64,000 nt of DNA from Pempheris klunzingeri (Eukaryota > Chordata > Actinopteri > Acropomatiformes > Pempheridae): the NCBI RefSeq assembly GCF_042242105.1, contig NC_092017.1:157652-221651 (forward strand). Reading direction: 5' to 3'. How positions within the stretch are numbered: position 1 is the first letter of the stretch; every line of letters begins with the position of its first letter. The notes under the pieces are model-generated. The model was not told the origin of the DNA. It worked only from the letters and a program-made list of their open reading frames with translations, and did not search any database. Both the position numbers and the translations under genes were made by a program. Shown piece by piece: positions 22,100 through 34,485 of the stretch.

Positions 22100-24011
22100 T
22101 CAGTGTAGCGACATGCTGTTTCATGGCAGGGCCTTACCCATCTCACTACAGGTTAAGGTGCACCATTTGACCCAACTAATTCCCTTTATCAATGCAACTT
22201 GACGTGTTTTTCTCTAGCTCTGTCTTTACAGCATATTTTGACTTAAAGATTTTACGGGATTGAGATTAATCATGTTTGTGTCATGCGGCCCCAAGCTGCT
22301 CTTGCTTTGTCTCGTGCGAGTCGAACTAACTGAATTAGTTACTAGTCCGCTTAAACAACCGATCCCCACCTCAAATCATCTGATGAATGACATCATCGCC
22401 AAAGAGAATTCTCTGTACTGTCTTTGTGGACTTATTGTGACTTTTATTTTAATGCGATACCGACATTACTGTAACTCGTTTGACAAGATGCCGTTAGCAT
22501 ACGCTGTAATGGAATTACCACAGTGTTATTTTTTCCTTTGAGTTTCTCATACACTTGAATCCTCAGATGCACAGTATGCAAGTTTCATTTAAAAGTGAAC
22601 CTACACACTGAAATCAGTGTTAATAAATGCATTGAGCTGTAACAAGTCAATAAGTACAAGGTACCCAATGTAAATGTCTTCTGTAAATGTTTAACAGAGT
22701 TTTCTTCCTGTACATGTTTTTCTTACGATAAAGTTCTCAGGTACTTCTTGTTTGCTTGAGTTGACACATCTGTCACGTCCAAATTCTTGCATTTGATTTC
22801 AAATACATATGCATTCTGGTTTAGTCCGGATGAAAGAGTGTAAATGAGCTTCTTTTGTTGTCTGATGTATTGTAGCAGTTCAGTACCATGTGAAACTAGA
22901 TAAACATGTAGCTCCTTTAAATTAGCTCAACCTATTGTCTTAGTGATAATGTTGATAATGTGATAATGTTATTTTGATGGAACTGCCAGCAGTTAAACAC
23001 GCCTGCAGCTCTTTTCACCAAGTGGACGTATCAGCGGCGTCCATCATCCCCCGATACCTCCGACTCACAATTACAAGATGGTTTTTTTTCCCCCACTCTG
23101 CTGCTTGTTATCAGCTTCTATGTTAATGTGATGCACGACACGTTGAATTGTCTGCTGTGAAAAAGGCCTCTCCAACATCCTGATTTCATCACTAGATTTA
23201 ATTTGAACACTTTTTGAAGACAGGTTTCACATTGCAGTGTAGCAAAATGTTTAGAAAATACAATTACAGAAGACACCATTTAAATGACGGGAATAATTAA
23301 ATATGAAAATCAGAAAAAGAAAAAGACAGAATCAAACTGCATGTCATGTCACAGCCGTGTTCCACACCCACTACAGTCCATACGAACTCTGAACTGGTTT
23401 CCACGTTGTAGTGTGTTCACACTGAAGAGTGAGAAAATAAAGTTTCCTCAGACAGTCAGTATTGGCACTAAATTAACCCTTGAGTTTTTCTTTAATCCTA
23501 CTCTTGAAGGACACTATTCTCCCACAATGCAACACTCAAAGGAAATGAGGGAGCACGACTGGACCGTTTTGTGGCTGATGTTGAAACTGTGTGGCATGTA
23601 GGCTGATGTATACGAGCTGAAAGACGAGTACACTGAGGATTAGTGAACCGTCTACAGTGTGTTGTAAGGAGCTGGGACGCAGCAGATATATTAGAAGTTA
23701 TATTTACCGTTTTAAAAAAGGCCGTACGATTTGAAGAACACACGTTGCTTGAGTCTTGGTGACCAGAGAACACACACTGCACTTTGTTTTAGTGAAAACA
23801 CACGTGTTACACATTTTGTCAGAAATCAGCCATGAGGCAACAACACAAAACTGAAAATGCTGCTCAGTAGAAAAGGGGATTTTATCAAGAACTGTGTCCC
23901 ACGAGTCCATATTCAGTCAAGTGAGGGCGCCCCAACAGTGTGCCCGCCATGAGCGGCTCCTCCTGACAAACAGCAGGCCCGGCCTCCATCCTGGCGTCAC
24001 TCCTGCTCTGT
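22100..24011. other. uck2-aatf interval: 3' UTR sequence, no further gene
   Basis: The two genes are tail to tail here. I see no repeats with clear ends and no exon-like coding stretch. Open frames such as 23284-23601 have neither family motifs nor splice context. Confidence 0.55.
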
Positions 24012-25730
24012 TTACGTGCTCCCCACGAGCACCTGCCTGGCTGCGCTGTTCTGTCCGAAGAGGCTGCGGTACAGTTCGTTGCGCGCCTCGTCGTTCATCG
24101 CGCTGTGGTCGATAGGGGCCATGAAGTTCACCAGCTTGCTGTGGATGTGGAATCTGACTTTCCGCCCCTTGCTGGCTTTGGTGTCCACCTTCTTCTTGAT
24201 CTTGCTGCGCAGCTTCTGGATGGCCAGCCACTGCCGGCCCATGGCCACCTGGTCGTTAGGGTCCGCTGCGCTCGTCCTGCGCTCGATCAGCTCTCTTAGC
24301 AGCTGGTGGTAGAAATCGTCGTCATCGAACACGTCCTCGTCCAGGTCCTTCAGGTGTGTGTTTGCTTTCAGCTGCTGCTCCGCCTCCTCTCCCTCCGTGC
24401 AGACGGTCTCAGGGGTGAGGGCCTCTCTCTTCCCCAGGACTCTGTACTCTGAGCGTCGGGTCTGGGTGCGCCTCACCAGCCTCTCATTGTCCATCAGCAC
24501 CTGCTCCACCTGGGTCAGAATGTTTCTGTCAAATGCCCCGAAGCCCTTGCTGCTTTTGCCCATAGTCAGTCTGGTCTTGTCGTGCCACTTTTGCAGCGTG
24601 GTGTTACTGTACGGCTGGAAAGCGGCAAAACGTTTGGCCATGAAGTCCGGGTACTCCGCCATCTCCAGTTTTCGTTTGGGTGCTCCACCGTCCTCTGCCG
24701 ACCCCCCTTCGTCCTCATTCTCATCGCTGTTTATCTCCTCATCTTCATCCCGAGCTCCCGTCCTCCCCAGAACAATGGACCTCGTGTCTGGACTCTGGTA
24801 CAGCAGCTCATCGTGCAGCTCCAGCAGGGACCGCTGCAGAGCTTTCAGAGCCTTGTGTGTGTTCTTCAGCACCCCTGTGAGCTCAGCCCCGCCTCTCCTC
24901 TTGAACTCTGGGAAAGTCTGCGGCTGTGGGAGCTGGTTGGCCGTCACCAGGGCCTTCTGCATTTTGATCCGACCCTCGAGCAGCTGGTCCCACAGGGCCA
25001 GCTGGGTCTTCACAGCCTTCCCTTTCTCAACCTCCTCGTCTATTTTCTCTTGGGAAAATGTGCGGACGGTCGCCTCTTCCTCACCATCTTCTTCCTCATC
25101 ATCATCATCATCATCATCGTCGTCGTCGTCGTCCATCTCATCGTCATCAGAGCCATCACCTTCATTGCTGCCTTCGGTCTCTTCGCCATCGTCGTCATCT
25201 TCGCTCACTCCCAGGTCATCCATGCCTTCTGTCAGTCTGTGGAAGTCCACTCCCTGAGGAAAGGTCATGTCACCTCCCTTTGTCTTAGACATCAGTTTAG
25301 CACCTGGCTGTCCATCACTGCCCTCCTCCTCCTCCTCCTCCTCCTCCTCCTCTTCATCCCCCATAGAATCATCCTCCTCTTTTTCATCCTCTTGCTCTCC
25401 TATGCTGCCCTCCTCCTCTTCCTCTTCATCATCATCATCATCATCATCTTCGTCCTCCTCCTCACCAGATCCCTCCATGTCCATCAGCAGCTGTTTCCGT
25501 GAGACCGGCTTCCCCACGTACCGTCTGTCCGTCTCTACGAGCAGGGACGTGTTGCGCTTCCGCAGAGCACTGCGGCCAGCCGCATCTTCTTCCTCTTCAT
25601 CGTCCTCCTCGTTTAATCTGTCTATCACTCTGGCTTTGGTGGCCTCGTCATCATCGTCATCTTCTGGATCGGCAAATTTGGGCAAAGGATTCAACAAATC
25701 CTCGAGCTCCTGAGAAAACGAGCCCGCCAT
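24012..25730 (-). CDS. aatf: Protein AATF (Che-1/Traube), single-exon gene
   Basis: One uninterrupted frame of 572 residues, [20 protein letters not shown] to a TAA stop. Human AATF has 560 residues. Known roles: nucleolar small-subunit rRNA processing, RNA polymerase II binding and anti-apoptotic transcription. Seen: three acidic low-complexity tracts in the first 220 residues, encoded by GAT/GAC/GAG runs; a central AATF-type domain ([60 protein letters not shown]); an acidic [20 protein letters not shown] segment; and the C-terminal TRAUB domain ([29 protein letters not shown]). Every expected domain is present, so it looks functional. Mammalian AATF has about a dozen exons; here there are none. 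It lies head to head with magoh. Confidence 0.95.
   Translation of the reverse strand: MAGSFSQELEDLLNPLPKFADPEDDDDDEATKARVIDRLNEEDDEEEEDAAGRSALRKRNTSLLVETDRRYVGKPVSRKQLLMDMEGSGEEEDEDDDDDDDEEEEEEGSIGEQEDEKEEDDSMGDEEEEEEEEEEEGSDGQPGAKLMSKTKGGDMTFPQGVDFHRLTEGMDDLGVSEDDDDGEETEGSNEGDGSDDDEMDDDDDDDDDDDDEEEDGEEEATVRTFSQEKIDEEVEKGKAVKTQLALWDQLLEGRIKMQKALVTANQLPQPQTFPEFKRRGGAELTGVLKNTHKALKALQRSLLELHDELLYQSPDTRSIVLGRTGARDEDEEINSDENEDEGGSAEDGGAPKRKLEMAEYPDFMAKRFAAFQPYSNTTLQKWHDKTRLTMGKSSKGFGAFDRNILTQVEQVLMDNERLVRRTQTRRSEYRVLGKREALTPETVCTEGEEAEQQLKANTHLKDLDEDVFDDDDFYHQLLRELIERRTSAADPNDQVAMGRQWLAIQKLRSKIKKKVDTKASKGRKVRFHIHSKLVNFMAPIDHSAMNDEARNELYRSLFGQNSAARQVLVGST
25075..25460. repeat. Trinucleotide and acidic-codon runs inside aatf
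   Basis: Plus-strand ATC, TCG and TCC runs at about 25,098-25,135, 25,320-25,355 and 25,430-25,450 encode the poly-Asp/poly-Glu tracts of aatf on the minus strand. They are likely to vary in length without breaking the frame. Confidence 0.85.
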
Positions 25731-26499
25731 GCGTCAAAGTTTGTAACAACCACACGTGTGCTGCGCGGACCGGACTGTTCCTTGGTGCGGACGGTGATGA
25801 CGTCAGTAAAATGCGACGAGGCTTAAAGAATATTCATATTCAATCCCCGGGAGTTGTCTTTCAGGCAGAGGCGTTTTAAAGGCTCAGCATAAATCTTCAC
25901 GTTTAAAGTAAAGGGGAGACTCAAAGCCCGACATTAACAATTAACAAAATTTAATTAAAGAAACAATACAATTTCGAGCACAACAATAATAGCACGGGGA
26001 AAATGTAAAATTCTGACCAAAACTGTGCAAGTCTATAAGTAAATTCATTTAGTACTGAAAACACAGAGACAAATCTATGGACACGATTATTACCATTGTA
26101 ACAGATTAACAGTTATATTTGAGAGAAATTGTTAAAATCTTGCTTTGGGAACGTGATGTTTGCTCAGGAGAAATTGATTTTTGTAATGAGTAATTTATGT
26201 GAATGTTGTTAGAATCAATGCACTGAATTCAATTTGAAAGGTTAACAGGTTTAATACAAAAATACCACAAACAACGGATAGACTCAATGTCTTTTTGCAG
26301 AGGAAACACAATGTCGGATCTTTTTTTATTTTTTATTTTTTTATTCACCCTCCTGAAAGACAAGTTTCAGGGCACAGCTTCCTCCACGCGCTTGACCCTT
26401 GGCGCATGCGCACACGGCTGGTGAGGCTCCAGGTTGCTCTTACCAGCTAAGTTTTGTTTCTCAGAGCTCCCCATAAAGAGTGCTCTCTGGAGAGTCAAG
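25731..26499. promoter_or_regulatory. Head-to-head interval between aatf and magoh
   Basis: 769 bases separate the two start codons. CpG-rich sequence lies next to each gene (25,735-25,815 and 26,380-26,500), with AT-rich sequence between, including a T-rich run near 26,320-26,345. A CGCATGCGCA word near 26,403 resembles an NRF1-type site, common in housekeeping promoters. Confidence 0.5.
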
Positions 26500-27881
26500 A
26501 TGTCAACCAGCGACTTCTATTTGAGATATTATGTGGGACACAAGGGGAAGTTTGGACACGAGTTCTTGGAATTTGAATTTAGACCCGACGGTAAGTGAAG
26601 TTTGGCGGTAATACAGACGTGTTAGCCTCCCCGTGTGTGAGCTAACGTCGCTAGCCACCGGCAGTGGCTAGGCCGCAGCGGAACTACAACTGGTAGCTAG
26701 CGCCAAATTCTCTCTGTGGTGTCCACTGTATTAGAAATCAGAAATGTTAATGTTTGGCCTGAGCTGATACTGTGAAATGTATTTGTGATTAAAGTATGAA
26801 TGTTGGAGTAATATCCTGTGAGCGTTTAAGCGCCATGTGGCCCGTAGGGACGTTAACACTCACCTGCGTTGTGTGAAAGACGATGCGCTGTTGTGAACTG
26901 CTTCAGTACTTAACGTGCACATTTCTTGCAGGTAAACTGAGATACGCAAACAACAGCAACTACAAGAATGACGTGATGATCAGGAAAGAGGTAACTTGAT
27001 TAAACTTGAGATTAAAAGCACGTTACTGTCGTAAAAAGACTACTGTTTGATGGCTGTTAACACGAGACTAATGTCTCTGACTAAATACCAAGATATCAGT
27101 AATGTGAGCGGGTTTTGGGCTCGACTGTTGGTGCTTTCCTGCAGTGTTGTGGTCATTCATGAGGGGGGTTGATAATGATGACCATGCCTCTTGGTTACCA
27201 CACAGTATATAACATTAAATGCACGTGTATGGTCCAATAATACTATGCTCACACATCACATGTGTTGTCAGTCTATTTACAAAGCTTAACCTGTTTCATG
27301 CGTCTTCTCTGCACCAACCCAGGCGTACGTACACAAAAGTGTGATGGAGGAGCTGAAGAGGATCATCGACGACAGTGAGATCACCAAGGAAGATGATGCT
27401 CTGTGGCCGCCTCCCGACAGAGTTGGCAGACAGGTTTGTGACTCCATTCGCAGAGAGCAGATTATTGTTCACCCCACCTTTTCAATATTTGGTTAGCCCA
27501 CAGGTCTCAGATTTTCACGTCATCTCTGGCATTGTAGTAAATTAACTCTGCATTGATGAAAAAGGTTTTAAGTCTTTATAACTTGCCTGTATCTGTGCTC
27601 ATTTTCACAGGAATTGGAGATCGTCATTGGAGATGAGCACATTTCATTCACAACTTCCAAAATTGGCTCCTTGATTGACGTCAACCAGTCAAAGTGAGTA
27701 GTTTGTCAAGGAGTGGGGGGGGGGGTGGACACTGTGGATTTGACAGACAAGAGGGCATAACTTTTGAAACTGTGCTTTCAGGGACCCCGAAGGCCTGCGC
27801 GTGTTCTACTACCTGGTGCAAGATCTGAAGTGTCTCGTCTTCAGCCTCATCGGTCTACACTTCAAGATCAAGCCTATCTAA
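26500..27881 (+). CDS. magoh: Mago nashi homolog, exon junction complex core protein
   Basis: Five exons: 26500-26590, 26932-26990, 27323-27433, 27611-27693 and 27782-27881; 147 residues, close to the human protein in length and sequence. It opens [20 protein letters not shown] and ends GLHFKIKPI. Magoh binds Rbm8a/Y14 and locks eIF4A3 on spliced mRNA, acting in nonsense-mediated decay, mRNA localisation and splicing. The [35 protein letters not shown] and [19 protein letters not shown] blocks are all intact and all introns have GT-AG ends. It neighbours cpt2 tail to tail, in line with the human 1p32 neighbourhood. Confidence 0.98.
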
Positions 27882-27976
27882 GTGTGGATGTCGCTCGTTT
27901 TAATTGCTTTAGCTATTCTGTTGTTGTACTACCGCATTTGTACATTTGCTTTTGGTGGGAACTGTTTTTTATTTTA

Positions 27977-27982
27977 AATAAA
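27977..27982 (+). terminator. magoh poly(A) signal
   Basis: AATAAA 96 bases after the stop, followed within about 10 bases by an A-run, and GT-rich sequence (TGTGTGTAT) just downstream, as expected for a cleavage site. Confidence 0.75.
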
Positions 27983-28000
27983 GGGTGAGAAAAAAAAAAC

Positions 28001-28741
28001 ATTGTCTCAGCTGTGTGTATAAAGTTCAACACAATTGTCTCGCAGGTGTAACCACTCGGGGGGTGGGAAGATGTTCTTGTTGCAGACATTTATGAAATAA
28101 CGGAACAAATGTAATTAAATTAAGTTTAATTCAAAGTACATTCAACCACATTACTAAGGCTGTGAATGACCTGATGAATTTTTATTACAGTGACAGTAAG
28201 TGCTGTTAAATACACATTTTAATAAGGCACAAAATCAGACTGGTACTTTCAGTCTATATTGCAGTTCTACATCTGAGAAGCACTTCGTAATGATGATCAG
28301 CACTTCAGATCTTTATCACTAAGTAACCATATAACTAAAAACAGCTATCAGTTACCATTTGGTTACAGTACACTGCTGTCAGAATGGACGTATGGCTGTA
28401 AAATTCAAACAGGAAACTTGGAAAGCCAGTGGATTCAATCAGTTTAAGAGGGAAAAGTGGTTTTCAGTTTCCAATTAATCGTATGAGCTGTGACCACAGT
28501 CAGACTGACTAGATGACTTGTTTTATATAGACAGTGATATCCAAACTGCTTCCAACCATTTCATTTGCCAAACTGTATGTAAGCACCACGATTCTCCTTC
28601 TGTTGAATAAGATAAATTCTTACTTTCTGCATGTTTGCCCAGAGAAGTTAATCAACTGATTTGTGAGCCGAGAATGAAGATCTTCACTGATCTGTAAAAT
28701 TATAATTTTTTTTTACTTTAGTGATGTCAAACACACATTTC
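28001..28741. other. magoh-cpt2 tail-to-tail spacer
   Basis: Probably holds the cpt2 3' UTR on the minus strand; a minus-strand AATAAA lies at 28182-28187. No other gene or repeat is supported. Confidence 0.55.
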
Positions 28742-31506
28742 TTAGCTGAGCGCCTTTCCTTCCAGCACTGTGAAAATGTCCTCTAAAGACTTGTGGACAC
28801 ACTGCAGGAATTCATGGACATTGCGGGTGGGGTAGCTGGACACATTGCAGCCGATCCAGTTGTCATGGACACCGTAGCCAACGCCAAAGCCATCAGGCAC
28901 CACCGGGGCAAAGCCGCCGAGGTTCACAGCCGGACTGGTGAGGGTGCTGGTGGAGAGGATGTTGTGGTTGATGGTAGCGTACGCTGGGTCTGTGTACAGG
29001 CTGTGCAGAGCCTGGCCCTTTGAATTGGCCAGGTATCGCAGGGCAAACAGGTGACGGTCAAACCCTCGGCCTGGTGACACAAAGAAAGGAAGTGGTAAGT
29101 ACAGCAGACCAAACTGTATGCTTGTGTGTTTTCAGGCCAGTCTTGTCTTAAATTACTCCCTTATTTACAAAATGCCATGTTGCATGTGCCTATTATCAGG
29201 TCAGTGCCAACAGATACATTACAGTGTTATACGTCTGTAAGTACGTGAGCATTTACAGAAACAAAAATGTATCTCTAGTGTTCTGAATGTTTCATGGTGT
29301 CATGAATTGTAATCATCTAAATGCACGCAGAAACATCTGATACACACCCATAGCTGCTTCCTTGGTGAGCTGCCCGTGATATTTGGAGCATTCACCGAGC
29401 ATGGCCTGTAGCTGCTCCACACTGTGTTGGCCTGGCTGGAGAACAAAGGCATGTGCACACCGTTTAGTGTGTGTGGTGGCTGGCCGGATGGTCTCTGTGC
29501 GGCCGTGCTTGAACGCGGCCGTGCTGCAGGACTCATATGTGGCTACTGTCTGTCCATACTGCCTCAGGAAGCCCATTTGAAAAGCCAGCTGGGCAATAGC
29601 GTCTGGACTCAATTTGCTCTTCTTCAACTGTTCCTTCCCACCCTTCTTGAACTCCAGAGCGTCGATGGTGAGTTTAGATACAGCTGAGTCAAAGTTCTCC
29701 TTGGCTTTTTTGATGCCGTTCTGCAGCTCGCCGTCCAGGTTGAACTGCAGCCTGCGCACAGCTGAGGCTGAATCCACAGCAGCGGCAGCAGAGCCCGGGT
29801 GTACCAGCGGCTGCTCTGTCGTGTCCTTGAAGATCTCATTCTGAAAGCGAAGCACCGCCACGCCGTCGCCCCAGGAGTGCTCAAAATTGATGGCTGCCTG
29901 TCCATCTTTGGTGAGAATGATGCTGAAGGACTTGTCGTACCACCGGTTGCAGCCGTCGCCGTGCAGCATGTTGTGGGAGATGTGAATATGGTCCGTCATG
30001 CTTTCATCGTCCAGACTGAGACAGAAAAGGGCGCTGTCAACAAGCCCTAAACTCTCAGCGTTTCCGGCTACTGTCAGCTTGTCCCTCAGCCCGGCCCACA
30101 CGTCCCTGTTCTCACTGGTGAGGACCCCGAGGGGAAAGGCGGGCTCTGGCGTTGGGTCGGACAAAATGTACTTCAAGTGGGACTGGATCTCTGCGGGTTT
30201 TACCAAACTCCCATCCCTGTCTACAATGTCGAACACGTACATGTTTCCTTTCCTCATAACTAGGAGATGTCGCCCCTTTTCATTTGTGAAGAGCTCATCT
30301 CGCCCACGCTTGGGAATCCGAGTTGAGTTGAAGAGGCGAAAGTACTGAGACATGTCCAGCGGATAAGCGTTCACCATGTAAGCTCCATACCAAGACAGCG
30401 AGGACGGGACCCAGCGGATCAGCTTTTTGAAGCGGTCTGTGTCGCTCTTCGCTGGGTTGAGGTGAAAAACCTCTGGCTCCAGTAATCCAGCTCGCAGTGT
30501 TTTCATGAAGCGCACTGCTGAACACACCATATTGGTCGCCCGCACAAGCTGGTCATTGTACTCTGTCTTGGGGTCGGGATTGAAGGACATGAAGGGGTTG
30601 AAGTTGAGCACCACAGAGTCGCGTGCAGAGAGATACATGTCAAACCATGGTCCTGGGGGGGAAAAATAAGGCGTTATTCAGCCAGGTTCAGCTGTGACTA
30701 TGCATCAGTTTCGCGGTGATGATCGTCCGAATGCCAAATTCACCTGAGATGTAGCTTGTGTGCTTATTGTTTTTGTCCTGAGCAACCAGTTCCTCGTGCA
30801 GCTGCCTCCCGACGCCATTCTGGAAATCCTGTGCTACTTTCTCTGTTGTTCTGAGGGTACACAATAAAGACGGTGTAAATAGTTAGTGCTGATTAGTAGG
30901 TATCAAACAATGAAATGATAAAGTTTCATTTCTTTGTGAAAACTTACGTGAACTGGTCATCATCCAGCAGAGGCCTCTGAGCAGCTAAATACCTCTTGAT
31001 AGTGTCCTCCAGTTTTGGTATAGGGAGCCTAAACAATGACAGAGTGATCACAGAGAACATTGAGCCTCCAAGCAGCCTTGTACATGTTAGATGTCATGTC
31101 AGCAGCCCCCTAGTGGCCAGTGATCAGAAATCAGGTGTGCACTTTCACCCACATTCATCTAAAAGCTTTTATGGTCACCTTCTATGACTTCTAACACGTT
31201 GCTACATCCACCTGACAATTCCTGGGTGTTTTACACTTCAATGAGCCCAAGGTCACGTTGAATTAAAACCACATTCTGGGGTCAAAAACAGGTGCTTGGC
31301 CAATTTGACGTGTGGCCCCCTTACCTGGGTAAGCTCTTCTGGTAATGCATCGATGGCACAACGCTTTGGTGCAAATACTCGCTCGAAGAGGCTTTTCTGC
31401 TGCTGTAGTTTGGCGCTCGGACGCCCAGAGCAGCAGCTCCTAGGTGAAGCAGGCTTCCAGGTTTCCTCAGGGAGGCGACGCTTTGAACGGAGAGCAGAGT
31501 AGCCAT
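28742..31506 (-). CDS. cpt2: Carnitine O-palmitoyltransferase 2, mitochondrial
   Basis: Five exons on the minus strand: 31506-31325, 31028-30948, 30850-30744, 30652-29348 and 29070-28742, giving 667 residues (human 658) with the same one-large-exon layout as I recall for human CPT2. It converts imported long-chain acylcarnitines back to acyl-CoA on the matrix side of the inner mitochondrial membrane, before beta-oxidation. The N-terminus ([20 protein letters not shown]) is basic and lacks acidic residues, like a mitochondrial presequence. The catalytic His is in [74 protein letters not shown] and the closing [19 protein letters not shown] block are present. An in-frame ATG 24 bases upstream could add MFSQLRSI; I prefer the inner start but both are possible. 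Confidence 0.97.
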
Positions 31507-33984
31507 GATGCTGCGGAGCTGACTGAACACCTGACGTTACTGAGGGAGGGGGGGTTTGATCAGGGGAAAGCTCACCGGTTCAAGCTGAGGGACAAAAGCA
31601 CCAAGCTACAGAGACATCCGTGTCACGGCTATGGGCGAAGCCGACATTAGCGAGCTAGCATTAGCATTAGCAGTTAGCATTAGCTGACAAATTACCTCAG
31701 GCTTGTCTGCGAACTAGTTTGAAGCCTGAAGTGCGTTTAGCCAGCGAGTACATGTGTATGTGCCTCTCATTTATATTCACTTCCGACTTGTGATAGAAAC
31801 ATTAACACGTCAGAGCAAAAACTAACTAACTAACGACTGACTGAACTGGATTGTCAACAGGAAGTTTAACCGGCAAAGCCTGTCACGTGACTCAGACGTC
31901 ACCACTGGTCAACGAGAGTAACTAAGCGGGGGGGGGGGGTATAACAATACAGTTACAATATAACAATATAACCATGTACATTGAATGGATTGATTCAAAA
32001 ATAATGAATAAAAATTAAAACTACTAGATCCCAACCAATCAACCAGGTCTGATGTATCGGCCAGTATGAGCTGATGGCAGATATATTCATACAGATGGTT
32101 TGAGCTGCCAACAATATACATCAGATGTCACCTGTCACTTACTACTTTAATTTACAGCGAGCTAAACTATCATTTTAACACACGAGATCCCCCTCTCTTG
32201 TAGGAGCCTGGGGTGTGCACGTGTGTTTTTAGCCAATGTTCTTCTAGTCATCAGACGGTCATATTGGTTCGTACAACAGAATGAACAGCCCCTTTCTCCA
32301 CAAAGCCACAAATCCTAAATTCAAAACAACATTCTCAGCCTGTCACTGCTAATTTCATCCAGTCATGACACCAAATACTCAGGACTGACTGAACAGACAC
32401 TGCAGACTAGAAGCCAGTGGCCCCTGCACATTACATTTCAACAGTCTATTCCAGCTTTCATTCTCTGCTGAAGTTGTCTGATTGAAGGACATTTTGATAT
32501 CACTATCACTATCACTAACACTTGCACAGAACAGAAATGTTATTTGATTTGGCGTGCACCAAGGATGATTGAAAAGTTGAGAATTGAGAGGGTTTAAAAA
32601 TAGATAAATGAATGAATGAATGAAACAATACCCATGACCTCCAGCACAGGGCCACTTCCAACGCTCACAGCTATGTTGATATTGGTGCACAAAGAAGTGA
32701 AGTATAGAACAGCTGCTTGGTGTTTGTTCATCATGTATAGACAAAGCTTTGAGCCACATGCTCTCTCTTGTCTAAAGGCATCTTATTAAAGCCGTATTCA
32801 ATCAAAAACATTCCATGGTTGTCATGTTTGGTCTCCAGGTGCATCATTTAGACATGAACGTCACTTTAAACACAAACAAACTTTCAAGCGGTCAGAAAGA
32901 CACAGATTTCTAAGGATTTCTACAGATTTCTACTTTCAGTGGAGCACTCATTTGGAAAGGAGACATCAGCAGAGACTTTTCTCTCCCCGACCTTCTCCTC
33001 AGACCTTCTGTCACCAACAACAGGACTTTTTTCACAGAGACATAAGATTCATACTTTTTAAGCCCACGATGTTTTCTAAGGGTTTTAGCACCGACACTCT
33101 CTGAACCTCCTAAATCCACTGATGTCTCTGTGAAAATTGGCGATATTTGACCTTTTCAGTGTTTCTGACTGACGTTTGACTGCAGTGACCAAGTTTGAAT
33201 GAGGGAACCACAAGTGGTTTGTTTTATATAGACTGTGTTCCAGGTGTCTGCTTCAACTGGAATTAAATACTAATAGAAATAAGGTTTATTCATTTAATGT
33301 TATTTGTAACGTGTGTGAGGCTATAAGTCTAACCGCTACGTGATGCATTCAGGTACAATAGCATTGAGCCCCTATTATTGAATGTCCTCCGCCTATAGGC
33401 TCATAATGAACTCTTTTTTGAAATGTTTGGGATATTTGCACAAAACGTAGTCCGTTTTATGTCATCATGGCCTGACGAACACTCGTGGTGAAAAACAAGT
33501 GTCAGAAGAGACTCTTCCAGAAAAAGTGCAGACTGTGAAAATGGCTGATGCCCATTTGGCAAACTGTTTGGATTCATTGAAGAAGGCTGCTGTTTGTCAC
33601 ACGGTTGTCAGGTTCCATTTGAATGAAATCATTTGTTCTGATACAAACGTTGGTGTCCACAGGGCCAAAGAGATGTGAGGCTCTGACATGTCATTCTCCA
33701 CCTGACTGACACTTTGCTTCAGAGTCATGACAGCTGTCCATCATGAACTTTAAACAGCCCAATCCTTCATATGCTCATTCAGTAATAATTAAGATAATGT
33801 TCTGAACACTAATGGTCGCCCCCAGAGCCCCCAGAGCCCCCAGAGGCCCTGTGTCGGTCTGCAGAGGCCCTGAGACAACGTGGGACAAGACTATTAGGCA
33901 GCAGGTGGCAGAAGAGGGCTGCTGAGCCTGCAGGTGTGTCCTCAGGTAAGAGCAAGTTCTAGGATGTGGGTTTAAGTTCAATTT
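31507..33984. other. Gene-free interval upstream of cpt2
   Basis: The first 350 bases are the cpt2 promoter side and contain a run of TTAGCATTAGC words (about 31,645-31,685). A G-run sits at 31,929-31,939. Beyond that, unique AT-rich sequence with several short chance frames. A tandem CCCCCAGAG motif lies near 33,820-33,845. No gene supported. Confidence 0.55.
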
Positions 33985-34328
33985 TTTTCATCCATTATTT
34001 TCTATACCGCTTATCCATCAGGGTCGCGGGGGAGCTGGAGCCCAGCTGACTTCGGGCGAGAGGCAGGGTACACCCAGGACAGGTCGCCAGCCAATCACAG
34101 GGCCAACATACGGAGACAGACAACCACTCACACTAACACCTACGGGCAATTTAGAGTTACCAGTTAACCCAGCTTGCATGTCTTTTGGATTGTGGGAGGA
34201 AGCCGGAGTACCTGGAGAGAACCCACGCTAGAGAACATGCAAATTCCAGGTTCAAACCGGGATTCGAACCTGGAACCTTCTTGCTGTGGTTCTTCTTCTT
34301 GCTAACCACCGCACCACCGTGCTGCCCC
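33985..34328. repeat. Abundant teleost interspersed repeat
   Basis: Begins TTTTCATCCATTATTTTCTA then TACCGCTTATCC and continues with GGGTCGCGGGGGAGCTGGAG, a TACACCCAGGACAGGTCGCC block, a GGAGGAAGCCGGAGTACC block and ends CTAACCACCGCACCACCGTG. This exact order is one of the commonest interspersed sequences in fish genomes. Non-coding. I am not sure of its Repbase class. Confidence 0.8.
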
Positions 34329-34485
34329 TCAGTTTTTTTCATTTGAACTAAATTGAATTAAATTTCTTTTAAATTGAATTTACTTAAAATGTTTGAATTT
34401 AATTTAATGACCTTATTTGATTATTTCACTTGAATTGCTTTGAAATGAATGTATTTGAATGTATTTGAGTATTTGAATTAAATGT

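Noticed and set aside
24358-25502. Antisense frames of about 300 codons opposite aatf
   Set aside because: Low-complexity Ser, Ile or Val runs that mirror the acidic codons of aatf; no independent motifs.
13744-31506. Reading the central gene cluster as a functional operon-like unit
   Set aside because: The genes serve unrelated roles (ER channel, nucleoside kinase, ribosome biogenesis, exon junction, fatty-acid import) and the order is explained by synteny.
34157-34342. Minus-strand frame with a GGAVVSKKK-like start in the 33,985-34,328 repeat
   Set aside because: Repeats of this family produce such frames throughout fish genomes; not a gene.
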